64,000 nucleotides of DNA from Anastrepha obliqua (lineage: Eukaryota > Arthropoda > Insecta > Diptera > Tephritidae): contig NC_072892.1 in the NCBI RefSeq assembly GCF_027943255.1, positions 16,205,792-16,269,791 of the forward strand, written 5' to 3'. The translations under genes and the position numbers were made by a program. Each line of letters begins with the position of its first letter. Position 1 is the stretch's first letter. Under the pieces are notes generated by a model. The model saw nothing but the letters and a program-made list of their open reading frames with translations, had not been told where the DNA came from and did no database searches. This document shows positions 32,160 through 43,650 of the stretch, one piece after another.

Positions 32160-34584
32160 CCCGGCGAGCGTAAGGTTAATATTTATTACATTGAGCGTAA
32201 GCTGGGTGTAACAAACCCATATATTGAGCTAGATATTTTAATGTGTTCATAATATTTTTATATGTTTTTATTTACTAGTACAATTATGTAATAACCCAAG
32301 AACTGATTGGGAAGGAAAAATAAAGCAAACAAATATTTTTAAATCTTTATTTATGAAATTAACAAAAATATTTTCTTTCATTTAAACAAAGTGTAACACT
32401 TAGTATTATAATTTTATAAAAAAAAGAAACTAAAAAAAAACAAAACGAATAGCTTTTACTTCTAGCTTATAAAATTAGGAAACATATGAGATCAAAACTT
32501 TTACTATATAGTTATTCAGAGTTCTCGTAATCATCTTCAGTTTGAGCGCAATCTTGACACGTGAAAACAGCATGTTCCATACATAAATAGCGATTGCATT
32601 TATAACAAGTGTGTTTAGTCTTGCGATCTTTTTTAGTAGGGCATATTTGACATCTCCTGATAGGCTTAGGAACTTTATTTGGAGGTCGTTGTGAGTGTGA
32701 GGGTTCATCCACTTGGTCCAGAATTCGTTTGCGAAGCTCTCGGGGTAAATGCTGATTTTCCTTTCTGTTTTGTAAATGTTCTGAAACCAATCCAATACCC
32801 AGGTCTCTAAGAAAATTTCGGCGTGACAAATTGCTACTATTATTGGACTTGTAAACTATTATGCTATTTATACCAGCCATGTTCAAAACTGCATAGAAAA
32901 TCACCATTGGCCAGCGCTTTGTATTTCGCGAAACATCGTAGTTGGTGCACAGCTCATCTACAACATCAACGCCTCCCTTGGTCTGATTATAAAAAATAAT
33001 CATTTCTGGTTTTTGTGTGCCATTAGTATCAGCAACAACGCTATCATCGTGATGTAATGTTGACATCAACAAAACAACCTTGTTTTTTTTTGGCACATGG
33101 GACAATAAAGATATATCCTTTTGAAATCCAAACACTGTGCTGGGGATCTCTCGGTTACGCGTTTGGAGCATCTGACTTGGAATCTCGGGCTTATTTTTTC
33201 AAACAGTGCCTGTGCTTGTCAAACGATGTTCTTTCAATAAGTGTAACATCAACGGATAACTGGTAAACCAGTTATCAAAGGTGACATTGCGATTGGTTTT
33301 GGAAATTGGAGCCACAAGTCTGTCCACAACATCATAAGCTTTGTTACTGAGAGCGTAAGGGCCTGTTGGTTGTTTTCCTGGGTAAATTTCAAGATTGATG
33401 ACGTAAAACGACTTTGCATCAACCAAGGCATATATTTTCAAGCCATATTTGTTTGGCTTATTGGGCATATACTGGCGAAAACTGCAACGGCCTCGAAACG
33501 ATGGAAGTTGTTCATCTATAGTTGTATACTCAGATGGTGTATAAACAATTTGGCAATTTGCTACGAACTTCTCGAAAAAAGAACGAATGGCAGCCAATTT
33601 ATCAGTAACTTTTCTTTCGCTCCGAGTATTCTTATCATCAAACCGTAAACAGTTTTGAATAAATTGAAATCTCTTCAAAGTCATCGTTGTCCTAAAAATC
33701 TCAACCCCTGATCCATCACTTATCCACAGATCCTTCAAATTCAGCTTATTTGCTTTGAACTGTCCTGCAAGATACAAGAGACCGATAAAAGCCTTTAATT
33801 CTGACGATGACAAGTCTGCCATGATATATTTCTTTACGTGACTATTTTCACAAGCAGTTCTCTTCAGATTTATTTGACTATTTGTATGTAACAATATTTC
33901 TTGCAAAATCTCATCAGTAAGAAAGAGTTTCCAACATTCAACAGCTGTCTTTGCATTTTTGCCAATATCTTTTACGCCCTGCCTTTCCCTTATAATGTTT
34001 TCTGATCTCGTACGCACGTTAGACCTTTCTGGTACACTAAACCACTTTGTACCATTCTTTCCAGTAAAATATGGTCTGTTATCATTGCTTTCACGTTCTT
34101 CAGATCCCTCAGCTTCGTTTTCTTCCTCATTCGGTAATCCTACCTCTTGTTCCGAATCACTTTCAGAGCTTCTTTGGCCAACATTATCAATTTCGAAGTC
34201 ACTACCAGAATCATCACAAGAATCATCCTGATCAGCTGCTTCGAAAACCCTCAATAATCTTCTTTGGGTTTCTTCGTATGACATATTAATTATTTAGCTG
34301 AAAAAAAAAAAATAAAAACTAAAATATAACGAATATAAAACAAAAAGTATTTACTCGAATTTGTAACACGAAGCGTAAGGTGGGTGAAACTTACCCGGCC
34401 GCAACTTTGACAACATCTAAACACCTCGCCAGTCGGCGGTCAACTGCGGCATGAAACACAACGAATGCCTACCTCCCCCCGCGCAGCTACTCAGACGCAC
34501 AACTTATTTTGACGTACGGAATAGAAAATATCAAACGGTTTATTACAGGCTGGGTGAATTTCACCCAACCTTACGCTCGCCGGG
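32160..34584 (-). mobile_element. piggyBac-family transposon, nearly intact
   Basis: Perfect 15-bp-plus inverted ends CCCGGCGAGCGTAAGG, flanked by TTAA on both sides (32156-32159, 34585-34588), the obligate piggyBac target. Further 'GAGCGTAAGCTGGGTG' / 'GAAGCGTAAGGTGGGTG' repeats lie just inside the ends and may be transposase-binding sites. Length 2425 bp. It inserted into the C-terminal coding region of the LINE. Confidence 0.95.
32512..34284 (-). pseudogene. piggyBac transposase with one premature stop
   Basis: A single frame of 590 codons is interrupted by one TGA at 33199-33201. Residues 1-70 are acidic (SEQEVGLPNEEENEAEGSEE). The dimerisation/DDE core starts near 110. The first Asp is D257 (TTIDEQLPSFRG) and the second D337 (NVTFDNWFTSYPL). 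After the stop, IPSQMLQTRNREIPSTVFGF continues in frame to the third Asp in TKGGVDVVDELC. A C-terminal Cys/His-rich domain (RRCQICPTKK, TCYKCNRYLCMEHAVFTCQD) binds DNA ends in this family. All three catalytic Asp are present. The TGA sits where relatives usually have Arg before KNK, consistent with a CGA-to-TGA transition. An active source copy elsewhere is plausible. Confidence 0.93.
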
Positions 34585-34712
34585 TTAAAATACCTTGTTG
34601 ATATCGCTTTTATTTCTTCATCAATTAATGGTATATTGAACGTAGTATGGATGTCATCATTTCTTGTGTACCTGTCGGACATTGTTATTATACGTAAGAT
34701 TTTTTATTGTTG

Positions 34713-36386
34713 TCACTGTACTTTGTTTATGTGAGTTCTTTTTGCAGTTCCCCACATTTGAAGTCCGTAGGTCCAGATTGGTTTAATGACCGCCTTGTAT
34801 ATTAAAAGTTTGTTGGAAATATTGAGCGTAGAATTTTTGCCTATTAGCCAATGCAATTGTCGAAATTTTTCCTTTACTTGTTTTATTTTCTTTTTGATAT
34901 GATCTTTCCAAGTTAATTTTGAGTCCAGATGGATTCCAAGATATTTTGCAGATGTTTCAATTTGTATATTTTTATTGTTGAGCTTAATCGGCATAGCAGC
35001 AATCTCTGGTCTTGTCGTAAATATTGCTTGTACAGATTTGTCCTCGTTTACTTTTAAACTCCATTTGTCAAACCACTTATTTACATTGTTGGTGTGCATC
35101 TGTAATTTTGTTGTTGCGGTTGAGAGGTTTTTGTCAGATGACAATAAAATTGTGTCGTCTGCGAATGTTGCTATAGTAGAATTAGTTTCGTCTGGTAGTG
35201 GTATGTGAGAGGTAAATAAGACATATAGCAGTAGTCCTAGAACGCTGCCTTGAGGAACTCCTGCTGTTATTGGATGTATATGTGAGTATTTGTCATTGTA
35301 TTTAATGTAGAAGCTTCGGTCAGTAAGGTAGCTCTTGATAATTAAATAATAGTCCAGTGGTAATATTGTCCTAATTTTATGCAAGAGGCCTTTGTGCCAA
35401 ACTTTGTCAAAAGCTTTTGCGACATCCAAAAATACAGCCACGCAATATCGTTTATTTTCCATGTCTGAAATTATATTTTGTGTAACTCGATGTATTTGTT
35501 GGATAGTTGAGTGTTTTTTTCGAAAACCGAATTGATGATGTGGAATGATGTTTTTCGTGTCAAGTATTGGGGTAATTATGTCATGTAAAAGTTTTTCTGC
35601 AATTTTAGATATAGTCGGAAGTAGGCTTATAGGTCGATATGAAGTTAAGGCTGTTGGGTTTTTACGCGGTTTTGGTAGCGCAATGATTTCTGCGACTTTC
35701 CATACTTTTGGGAAGTATTGTAACCGAAACATTGCATTAAATACGTTTCTAAGGAATAGGTAAGCCTCAATTGGTAGCTCCGTAAGTGCTTTGCCTGTCA
35801 GCATATCATATCCGGGTGCTTTGTTATGTTTAATTCGAGTTTTGATGCATACTATCACTTCTTGTGTGCTTGTTTTTCTTATTTTTGTGATGGTATCAGT
35901 ATTAACATTACTACTCGTGTCAATTTGTTTATGTTCATCGTTCGATAGGACATTTTCAAAGTAATTTCCCAATGCCGCTACTTTTTCATCATTTGTAAAA
36001 GCCCATGTGTTATCATCTTTTCTTAGTGGGGGTTGATGCTTTATCTGGTTTTTAAGTTTTTTTGTACATTTCCACAAGGAATAATTTGTGTCATGTGTAG
36101 GAGTTAAATTTTTTAGATATTTTTCAATTTCCTTATTTTTTATGTCACATAAACAAGCCTTCAAATTTTTTGTAGCTAAGTTTAACCTCTGTTTGTCTGC
36201 AGGAGATCTGGTTGTTTGCCATCTTTTTCTCAATTTTCTTTTTTCCTTGATTTGCTTCGTAATAGAAATGTCATTTGATGTGTTTTGTGCGCTATATTTT
36301 TGCTGCGGTATGAATCTGAATCCTGCGTCAATAACTATGTCATTGAAATGTATGATGCTACGCTCAATGACAAGTTGTGTTTTCAA
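34713..36386 (-). pseudogene. Jockey-type ORF2: endonuclease end and reverse transcriptase
   Basis: 557 open codons. Upstream to 36738, the endonuclease C-terminus is readable in frame fragments (WGSRLTNKKG; then SSDHSPIILDYTS with the catalytic SDH). In the open frame: fingers at residues ~185-205 (HNKAPGYDMLTGKAL), YRPISLLPTISKIAEK at 250-265, QFGFRKKHST at 285-294, motif A FLDVAKAFDKVW at 319-330, motif B GVPQGSVLG at 376-384, catalytic FADD at 408-411, and thumb KYLGIHLDSKLTWK. Reading continues past a TGA and a TAA near 34710-34700 (YTRNDDIHTTFNIPLIDEEI), crosses the piggyBac, and ends at about 32058 with ERRTLRRLKRNRPIDLLN. The RT core is intact, but the C-terminus has stops and the insertion. 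Confidence 0.92.
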
Positions 36387-36969
36387 AGGTGTACTTAGAA
36401 TGAGTTGCTGGGAGATGTGTTTTCGATACTCATCCCAGTCAGTCCTCTTTGTAAATATTTGGGGTGTTATCTCTATAGGGTCAATTTTTGATGTATAGTC
36501 AAGTATTATCGGCGAGTGGTCAGAAGATAGTTCATAACTTGGTTAAAGCTTCAGTTGGTTATGGTTAATATTTTTTGTTATACAGAAGTCGATTAAATCT
36601 GGAATTTTTTTAACATCCGTAGGCCAGTAAGTTGGTTCACCCGTACTTATAAACCTGTAATTTTTTTATGGATTGCGTTAATTAAATATATACCTTTTTT
36701 ATTAGTCAACCTTGAACCCCAGTCAGTATGCCTTGCGTTTAACGGCATGGAACCTCAATTATGCCTCAGCGTCATCGAAAATTTGGACCATCGGATGGAG
36801 GGGTGCCGCCGAGACGGCCATTTGGCCCATTTGGCCGATATTTTGTTCCACACGTAATTGAGCCATACCAATATTATCATAATAAATATAAATGGCAATA
36901 ATTTGTCTAAAAAAATTGTATTTAATTCAAAATCAACACCGGCCCTTACAACTTAACCACCCTTTATTT

Positions 36970-37645
36970 CTTTGTGTTTGGCACTCGTTCGGGCCGAGGA
37001 AGTCGAGTGTTCTTTTGTTATTTTTTTTTAATTTTTTTTTTGTACGTCCACTTTTTTATCAAAAAAAGCTCCTAAACCTGAATCGAGAGGGCTTGCGATC
37101 TCTCACCCGATGATATGCGGGAATATAGGGGACATTGTAATCTTCGTTATCATTTCAGGGAATTAGACACGCCTATTGCGAATGTCGACTGGCAGTAGAA
37201 TAGACTCTTGTCGATGGAGTCCATTCTATTTGATTTTTTTTAAAACGTAACTTGATCGTCAAAAATTTACACTATTGTGAATGGTCATCTAAATTGTAAA
37301 CAGCTGTGCCAATTTGTTAACATTTGTACGGAATTTCATTTACTTTTTATTGCTTTGAAATAAATCATTAAAAAAAAAACAAAAAATGGATAGTATTGAG
37401 CAGGTATTTCAACTAAATCACTGTGCCAAACCAAACTTCCCCCTCACCAGTGCTTCTACCCAATCTTGCAAGTGCCTAATTTTAATATAATTTCCTAGTG
37501 GATTGACGCAAACATCATATTTTAAGAAGCTTTTTTTATTTTTGTCGCGACTACTAGCAAGTACAGCACTCAGATACAATTTAGTCCATTGTACTGCACT
37601 CGGATTCCCTTTTACCTATCTTTAAATCTACTCGACCTCCGAAGA
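36970..37645. other. No gene seen
   Basis: AT-rich spacer with long T and A runs (near 37020 and 37370). Short ORFs without motifs. Confidence 0.4.
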
Positions 37646-37649
37646 AATC

Positions 37650-38700
37650 TGAATATATCTTATGGTGCCAAGGAGTCAAGGTGGTCGCTTCTTAATACTT
37701 CAGTGCCAAAGACTTCAAGCCTGATTCGAGCGAAGTCGGGGTAGACGCACAGAAAGTGGTCTGTCGTCTCATCCCACTCTCCACATGCTGGGCAGAGTGC
37801 ACTGTCTGATTTACCTACCTTTTCCAAGTGCTTCGCCCACAGAAAGTGGCCCGTTATCATTCCAACCAGCTGTCTACAGTCGCTTCTGCTCAATGGCAGG
37901 AGAATCTGAGACAGTTCTGCGGTAGATTATGACAGGTAACATCAGTTTTGTCCATCAGCAGCCGCTCTCAGCCTATCAGGTTCGCTTGTGGGTTAGAGCA
38001 ACGCGTTTGCTAACCGTGGCTTTGATGACTGCAGAAGGGAGTAGCAGAATGGGCTCCGGGCCAAAAAAGTTTGCCACAGAGCCCATTCTGGTTAAATAGT
38101 CACAGATCTCATTACCCGCGATACCCACGTGTCCCGGCTCCATGGGTATTATATTAGCATTAGGATATTATGTGTGCCGACAGAGTTTAACCTGGATTTC
38201 CAGTACTCAACTACCCTTCAAGTGGTTCGAGGGCTGTCTAAGGCCATGAGCGCAACTTTGCTGTCGCTACAGACACTTACAGATCTGCCTCTCCACATCT
38301 TTTCCACAACAAAGTTCTTGAACATCATAATCCTTCGCTAGAAACATAGATTTGTGCATTCCAAGAGCACATTGCAGTTTTGTCCCGCTGGATTCCACGT
38401 AGAAACCAGAACCGGAACCCTGCTCGGTCTTGGAACCATCCTTGAAAATGCGAGAACGGTGTTTGCCGGTCTCATTTTGAGAGTGTGACCACAATTGAAC
38501 TCTGGCAGCAACACACTGTATCTCTTTTCAAGCACGACTCTGGATGGCATGGAGTGAAGGGCGTGGCGAAGATCGTTGGGTCGAACTCCATAGCTACTTT
38601 GTTGCCCAATGCCAGACAGCAGCCGTAAAAATTCCTATTGTGTTTCAACCTGCAGATGGCCTTCAATGCCTCTCCTTGGATGAAAACCTCAAATGGTGGT
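37650..38700 (-). pseudogene. LINE RNase H and C-terminal fragment
   Basis: On the minus strand, 38494-38267 reads the RNase H start (RIFKDGSKTEQGSGSGFYVE, with the first catalytic Asp in KDGSKT, then LGMHKSMFLAKDYDVQELCC). 37893-37660 reads MSRSDCRQLVGMITGHFLWA and a knuckle LCPACGEWDETTDHFLC. Upstream pieces to 38666 look like the linker to the RT. It is an I/R1-group LINE that encodes RNase H. Several stops and frameshifts. Confidence 0.78.
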
Positions 38701-38899
38701 AGACTAACAAGAGCACCTAAGGCCGGGCCTGAAGTAGAAAATCACTACTAAGAAAACCGAAGATCTAGCAAAGGGTTTCCGCAAGATTCGATCTTTCAAA
38801 CCAGCAACCCAACTCATTAGCTAACAAACTCAAAGCTGGTACAAAAAACTCACGCTAGCTCAACGCGGCACCTGCAACTCTGCAACTCGAGTCCACAGA

Positions 38900-40930
38900 A
38901 TGCACTAAGAAAAGAGTGGCGAGCGTTAATCAAAAAGAGAGAAACTTTGGCACCAATACACAAAAGTCTTACTTTAGATGCTGGTGATTGGAATACTGCA
39001 CGCACACAAACCGCAGGACATTCACGAAAGAATGGCGGCGAAGTTCATAAAAAAGACGAACCAATGCCTAACATGGCAACAAAAACAATTTCAAACATTA
39101 AAATAATTTCATGTAAAGGCGCAGTAAGTCAAGTCGCTTGCAGCTTGAAAATTGGGTGCACCTCAGCCGTGTTTACTGAAGAATGCGCCGACGATGATGA
39201 ACTACAAAAAAGAGCTACTGTGTGGCCAGCTTTATTTTACTTCTTTTCAATTTGCAAGAATATCACGCAACATATTGCAGACAAAGAGTAAAAGAAGCCA
39301 ACGCTTTCCTGTCTGTAAAACGATTGAAGTTATGTGCGAGTTTGTAGTTGATGGCTCTTTGCTGGTCGACTCACTCAAAGAAAGTGAGTGAGGGAAAAGA
39401 AAACGAAAATGCAGAGAGAAAAGAAAATTTGAATTACAAAACTTGTAAGTAAAACATTTTCAGTTAAAGAAAACTATGCTGCAAGTGAAGGAGCAGTGAG
39501 TAGACGTGCCGGCGTTACAGCAAATGCAAGCCACGCCTTGTTGTTGTCGATTCAGCACAAACTTAGGCGTACAGAGTTAGTGCAAGCAGCAAGGACATTG
39601 CGGGGGATCAAAAGGGCACACGCACGCTGTACTTCGCCACAAGACGTGATTGTTGGTATTTTCTCGCACATTTTTTTCGCACAGTGTAGTTGTACCCGAT
39701 GATTCGGTTAAAGCCCAAAAGTATGCAAAGCGTTTTACATACAACAGCGTACGAGCATAAAAAGCGCAACTGTTCTCACTTGCTGAAGATGATGAAAATG
39801 TGCGGTTCAGAAAACAGGCAAAAGAAAAGTAACTCCCACAGTAGACCGCTGTGCAGCTGCAACAAAGGAAAACAAGAAGCTTGTGGCATCAGCCTTTGCT
39901 CACCAGCGAGCACGAATTTAATTTCGTACATGGCAACGACAGTGTCCTGCCTGTCCATCGCGGCGGTGTGCCCGGTGGCGCCACAAGTAACCGAATATAT
40001 GTAGGTATGGGTGTGTGCCCACACACACATACACGCATTCGCACTTTGCTGTTGGCACCGAGTGCGACAGGCGTAGCCAGCAGAAGTGGCAGTGGAAGTG
40101 CAAGCACAAAAAATTTTGCGATTCACACAAGGAAAGCCTACGGGAAATGTATTCCATAATGCGTTACTGGAGCTAACTTGATTCGAATTTAGACGAGGGC
40201 CGGCGTATGCGTTAAGTGCAGCGCTGCACCCAGTTGCCGTCGGTCAGTTCCTTGCCGCTCGAAATGTGCGATTGCTCGCCGCTGTAATGCATTAAATTGA
40301 AATTAAATGTGTGGCATAGGGTTAAATAAAAAAAGCGCATGTGTGTGTGTGTGTGTGTATGTGCGCACTTTATGCTTGGCGCGCAGTTCTTCACAATTAT
40401 TCGTTTCTTTGCACTCGAGCGCGCCACTTTGAATGTTGATTTTATTGCGCTCACTTTCCGCTCTACTTTGTAAATGTATATATAAGTATATATATGTGTG
40501 TATATGTGTGCAAGTGTTTGCGGCGTAAACTGTGCTTCATTTCCGTTGCGCTTGTTTATTTCGTTCTTTTCTCGAGCACACGAAATTTAATTTAAATAAA
40601 AGCCGACGCTTATATTTGAACGGCAAATGAAGAAATTTTTAATTTTCTTAAAAGCGGAAAGTGTTAATTACATTTGCCTTTACTATGGAAAAGCAACGCT
40701 ATAAGCGCCGTAAAGTAGTTTTCTGTTGTCAGAAAAGCGGGAAGAAAGCAAACTTAAAAAAACTTCTGTATAAATGGCGGTTTGTGTATAAACTTATCCT
40801 TTGCAAGAAACTCACGTTCAGATTTTGCTGCTTGAAAGAACGAAATTGTCTAAATAAATACGCATAATAAAGAGCATTTGAAAGCAGTGATGAATTTTAA
40901 CGTATTTGCAATGGACTAAAACCATGTATC
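38900..40930. other. Apparently unique DNA
   Basis: No transposon motif found. Contains a CACACACAC run near 40020, a (GT)n tract at about 40340-40361 and a TATATATGTGTGTATATGTGTG stretch near 40485. ORFs of 60-114 codons occur on both strands but overlap each other and show no family signature. One exon-like segment is listed separately (40212-40281). Confidence 0.45.
40212..40281 (-). CDS. Possible short terminal exon (weak)
   Basis: On the minus strand an AG acceptor (TTAATGCATTACAG, at 40283-40282) after a pyrimidine-containing stretch is followed by a GC-rich, codon-like segment. It reads GEQSHISSGKELTDGNWVQR then CT and TAA. GC-ending codons (GGC, AAG, CTG, GAC, AAC, GTG, CAG, CGC) contrast with the AT-rich surroundings and look like fly coding bias. 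No upstream exon or protein family is recognised, so this may be chance. Confidence 0.25.
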
Positions 40931-40936
40931 ACTAAC

Positions 40937-41150
40937 GGTCGCTGAGACGGTATGGGTTGGTGCGTGACTAACATTCGGCATTCAGAGAGTTTATTTCCAT
41001 CATGAAGAAGCTCCTTATAAAAAACGGTTTCCCTTCGGAGCCAGCTTAAATCTGAAGGTCCCTGCTGTAGTGGAACAACATCAGGAAACTACCACAAATA
41101 GGACGAGGAGCTCGGCCAAACACCCAACAGAAGTATACGCGCCAATTCTA
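40937..41150 (+). mobile_element. tRNA-type SINE with internal deletion
   Basis: The head GGTCGCTGAGACGGTATGGGTTGGTGCGTGACTA retains the A-box region, then the copy skips from the 'TTCAGAGAG' before the B-box to TTTATTTCCATCATGAAGAAG of the body. It keeps AGGACGAGGAGCTCGGCCAAAC and the 3' end. The lost B-box means it cannot use its own Pol III promoter. Confidence 0.8.
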
Positions 41151-41184
41151 TTTTTTATTTTTGTATAATATATGTGTATAAGTA

Positions 41185-42285
41185 TAGGGTGATTTTTCAG
41201 CTATTATCTTTTTAAACAGTTGGTTTAAACAGCTGACGCACGTGTCGTGTTTTGGTTCACTGTCAAACATCTTCAGTTTGGTCAATAATTTAACCATGAA
41301 TCGTCTTACAAACGAACAACGCTTGCAAATCATTGAATTTTATTATAAAAATGCGTGTTCTGTTAGGAAAGTTTATCGCGCGCTTCTTCCATTTTATGGT
41401 CAGTTTAATCGACGGACTGAATTTAGAACCAAATTTACGTTGTTGGACACCAAACCACCAAAAAGAATTGAAGCCGAACGACCCACCGCAACGCAGAATT
41501 TTTGGTAAATGGGCTCTTGGAAAGTTGGCCGAAGATCCACTTTTTTATCGAAAAATTGTGTTCAGCGACGAAGCTCATTTTTGGATCAATGGGTACGTAA
41601 ATAAGAAGAATTGTTGATTTCGGAGTGAAGATCAGCCAGAAGAATTGCAAGAGCTACCAATGTATACAGAAAAGGTCACAGTTTCGTGCGGTTTATAGGC
41701 TGGAGGTATCATTCGACCGTAATTCTTCAAAGATGCTGCGAATCGTAACGTAACTGTGGATGGTGACCGCTACCGTGAAATGATATCCAATTTTTTTTTG
41801 CCCAAAATGCAAGAGCTTGATTTGCATGACATGTGGTTTCAGCAAGACGGTGCCACATGCCACACAGCACGTGTAACAATTGACTTGTTGAGAGGCGAGT
41901 TCGATGAACATTTCATTTCACGTTCAGGACCTGTCAATTGGCCACCCAGATCGTGCGATATAACGCCTTTGGATTATTTTTTGTGGGGCTATGTTAAAGC
42001 TCATGTCTATTCAGACAAGCCTGCTTCAATTAACGCATTGGAAGACAACATTAAAGCATATAAATGTGAGATACCGGCCGAAACATTGGAAAGAGTATAC
42101 CGAAATTGGACTAAGCGGATGGACCATTTGAAGCGCAGTGCGGTCAACATTTGCATGAAATAATCTTCAAATATTAAATTATGTGGACGATACTATCGAT
42201 TTACATAAAAATTGCATACTATTTTCTGAATTTTACTTGTATTTTTTTTGAAAAACTTTCCTATAGCTCTTAAAAAATCACCCTT
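41185..42285 (+). mobile_element. DD41D mariner, internally deleted
   Basis: Ends TAGGGTGATTTTTCAGCTAT and the inverse of ATAGCTCTTAAAAAATCACCCTT, flanked by TA (41183-41184 and 42286-42287). Length 1101 bp. The right end closely resembles the motif repeated in the minisatellite at 24.5-25.6 kb. Confidence 0.88.
41296..42163 (+). pseudogene. DD41D mariner transposase, deleted and frameshifted
   Basis: Starts MNRLTNEQRLQIIEFYYKNA with HTH 1, then an internal deletion (FYGQFNRRTEFRTKFTLLDT). The next frame has the first Asp (IVFSDEAHFWINGYVNKKNC), then stops. 41756-42163 is open: MDGDRYREMISNFFLPKMQE, FQQDGATCHTARVTIDLLRG (second Asp), CDITPLDYFLWGYVKAHVYS (third Asp, spacing 41), ending VYRNWTKRMDHLKRSAVNIC. 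The triad exists but not in one frame. Confidence 0.88.
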
Positions 42286-42299
42286 TAGTACGGGACATA

Positions 42300-43155
42300 G
42301 CTACAGTCATACTTATTAATAATGGTTTTTGTTTTTAAAGTTTTTAAAATTAAAATTTTTTTTCATCTTTGTATGGAAAAGAAATTAAGTAAAAAGCCTA
42401 CAAAATTAAAATGTCATTTTTTTATTGGAAAAAAAAATTCCTGAAAACACCCTAAATTTTCGAGTTCTTGACAACCAGGGCCCCTTAAGCCGACCTCTTG
42501 GCAAAACGCCTTAATATTTTTTTCAAAAAGTAATCAGTGAAACTTCGACAAGTGACCACAATATTGACATAAACTGTTGACTGTGATTCATTCAAGGAAA
42601 CTAATGTAACTTTCTCAATTTATTCCTTCCGCCGCTGGGTGGCCTGTAATGAACATTGCTTTAATGGAGTTATAAAAGTTAGCTAAAGCGTAAAACAGCT
42701 TCAGCTTTTTTGCTATTCTGAATACTCTGTTAGTTGACACACACACACCAAAAGCAATATGAATCAGAAAGTAAATGTTGTGTTTTTTTTTCTTTACACT
42801 ACGGCGAGCCGCTCCTTTTAATAATTTCAAGAAAATGTATATATTTATGTATGTATGCAGGATGCAAACAGTATAATTTTTTCTTACATGCCACAAAATG
42901 TCATTGAAGTCAAATGCGTTTCAAGGATGTACATACTTACAATATAACGGCATGCATATGTAGGCATGTTGATGTATGCAGTCTATTAGCAAAGTTCTTG
43001 TGCGTTAGTGGGTCGAGTACTTGGCAGTTGCCCGGCATATACGCCTGCTTTCAGTGGCACACACAGGAAAATTGTATCGACATAATTGAAAGGAAAAATG
43101 GTTTCAAAGTTGCGCATAAACAGGGACGTCGAATTAAATCCGAAATATATACATT
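42300..43155. other. Repeat piece, then spacer; no gene
   Basis: Bases 42370-42487 resemble 51185-51297 (shared AAGTAAAAAGCCTACAAAATTAAA, TTCCTGAAAACACCCTAAATTTT and CCAGGGCCCCTTAAG), a dispersed repeat whose end is CCCCTTAA. The rest to 43155 shows no gene. Confidence 0.45.
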
Positions 43156-43159
43156 ACAT

Positions 43160-43650
43160 ATACATTAGGGTGGGGCTTCCCGGGATGGTGGACTATGCAC
43201 TCCCGCCTATACTTGCCATTACAGCGTTTACGACCCTCCTACCCTCAAGGGAAGAGTGGGAACGGAACGATGTAAGACAGGGCGTGTCCATCCATATATA
43301 CAGAGATGGCTCAAGGCTTGGAGGCATGGTGTACGCTCCGAACATCTGGGGATCTCCTTCAGTTTTCGGCTCCCCGACTACTGTAGTGCTTTTCAGGCTG
43401 AACTGATGGCAATACTGAAAGCCGCGACACTGATACAGTGTGATGCGATATCTGGAAATGACATTTACATTTTCACTTACAGCCAGGCGGCGATAAAATC
43501 CCTCACAAAACAGTCGACAACCTCCAAGGTAGCCACAAAATACCGCACACGTATATTGATCAATATTACGGTGATCACGCTCCATCAAATACAACTTGTA
43601 AGAGCGGTTTCGACGCTTCCAATATGGCAATGTCGACGTGAGTGATAAAG
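43160..43650 (+). pseudogene. LINE RNase H domain fragment
   Basis: It reads RDVRQG-like linker, then SIHIYRDGSRLGG (first catalytic Asp region), and in the next frame FRLPDYCSAFQAELMAILKA (the conserved Glu), DAISGNDIYIFTYSQAAIKS (usual FTDSQAA; the Asp is replaced by Tyr) and STTSKVATKYR. It is an R1/I-type LINE RNase H fragment, frameshifted and lacking one catalytic residue. Confidence 0.78.

Larger units (their letters stand above)
31851..36738 (-). mobile_element. Jockey-type LINE, 5'-truncated, with piggyBac inside
   Basis: Flanked by a 7-bp target duplication TTAACGG (31844-31850 and 36739-36745). On the minus strand it begins inside the endonuclease domain at 36738 and ends in an A-rich tail (31851-31872 in reverse). 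It is a classic 5'-truncated target-primed insertion. The piggyBac at 32160-34584 interrupts its ORF2 C-terminus. Confidence 0.92.
30793..36964 (+). mobile_element. DD41D mariner carrying a nested LINE and piggyBac
   Basis: Ends AAGGGTGATTAAATTTTAAG (30793) and the inverse of CTTACAACTTAACCACCCTT (36964) are flanked by TA (30791-30792, 36965-36966). Without the LINE insertion (31851-36738 plus one 7-bp duplication) the element is about 1277 bp, normal for mariner. Confidence 0.9.

Noticed and set aside
38947..39291. 114-codon plus-strand ORF in apparently unique DNA.
   Set aside because: No motif, no coding-like codon bias, and competing ORFs overlap it; not enough to call a gene.
39851..40159. 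102-codon plus-strand ORF with a Ser/Gly-rich end.
   Set aside because: It includes a CA-repeat translation (HTHT) and three overlapping minus-strand ORFs of similar length; no evidence favours any.
42615..42896. 93-codon minus-strand ORF reading FRIAKKLKLFYALANFYNSI.
   Set aside because: It looked LINE-like at first, but I could not match it to any RT, RNase H or knuckle motif.
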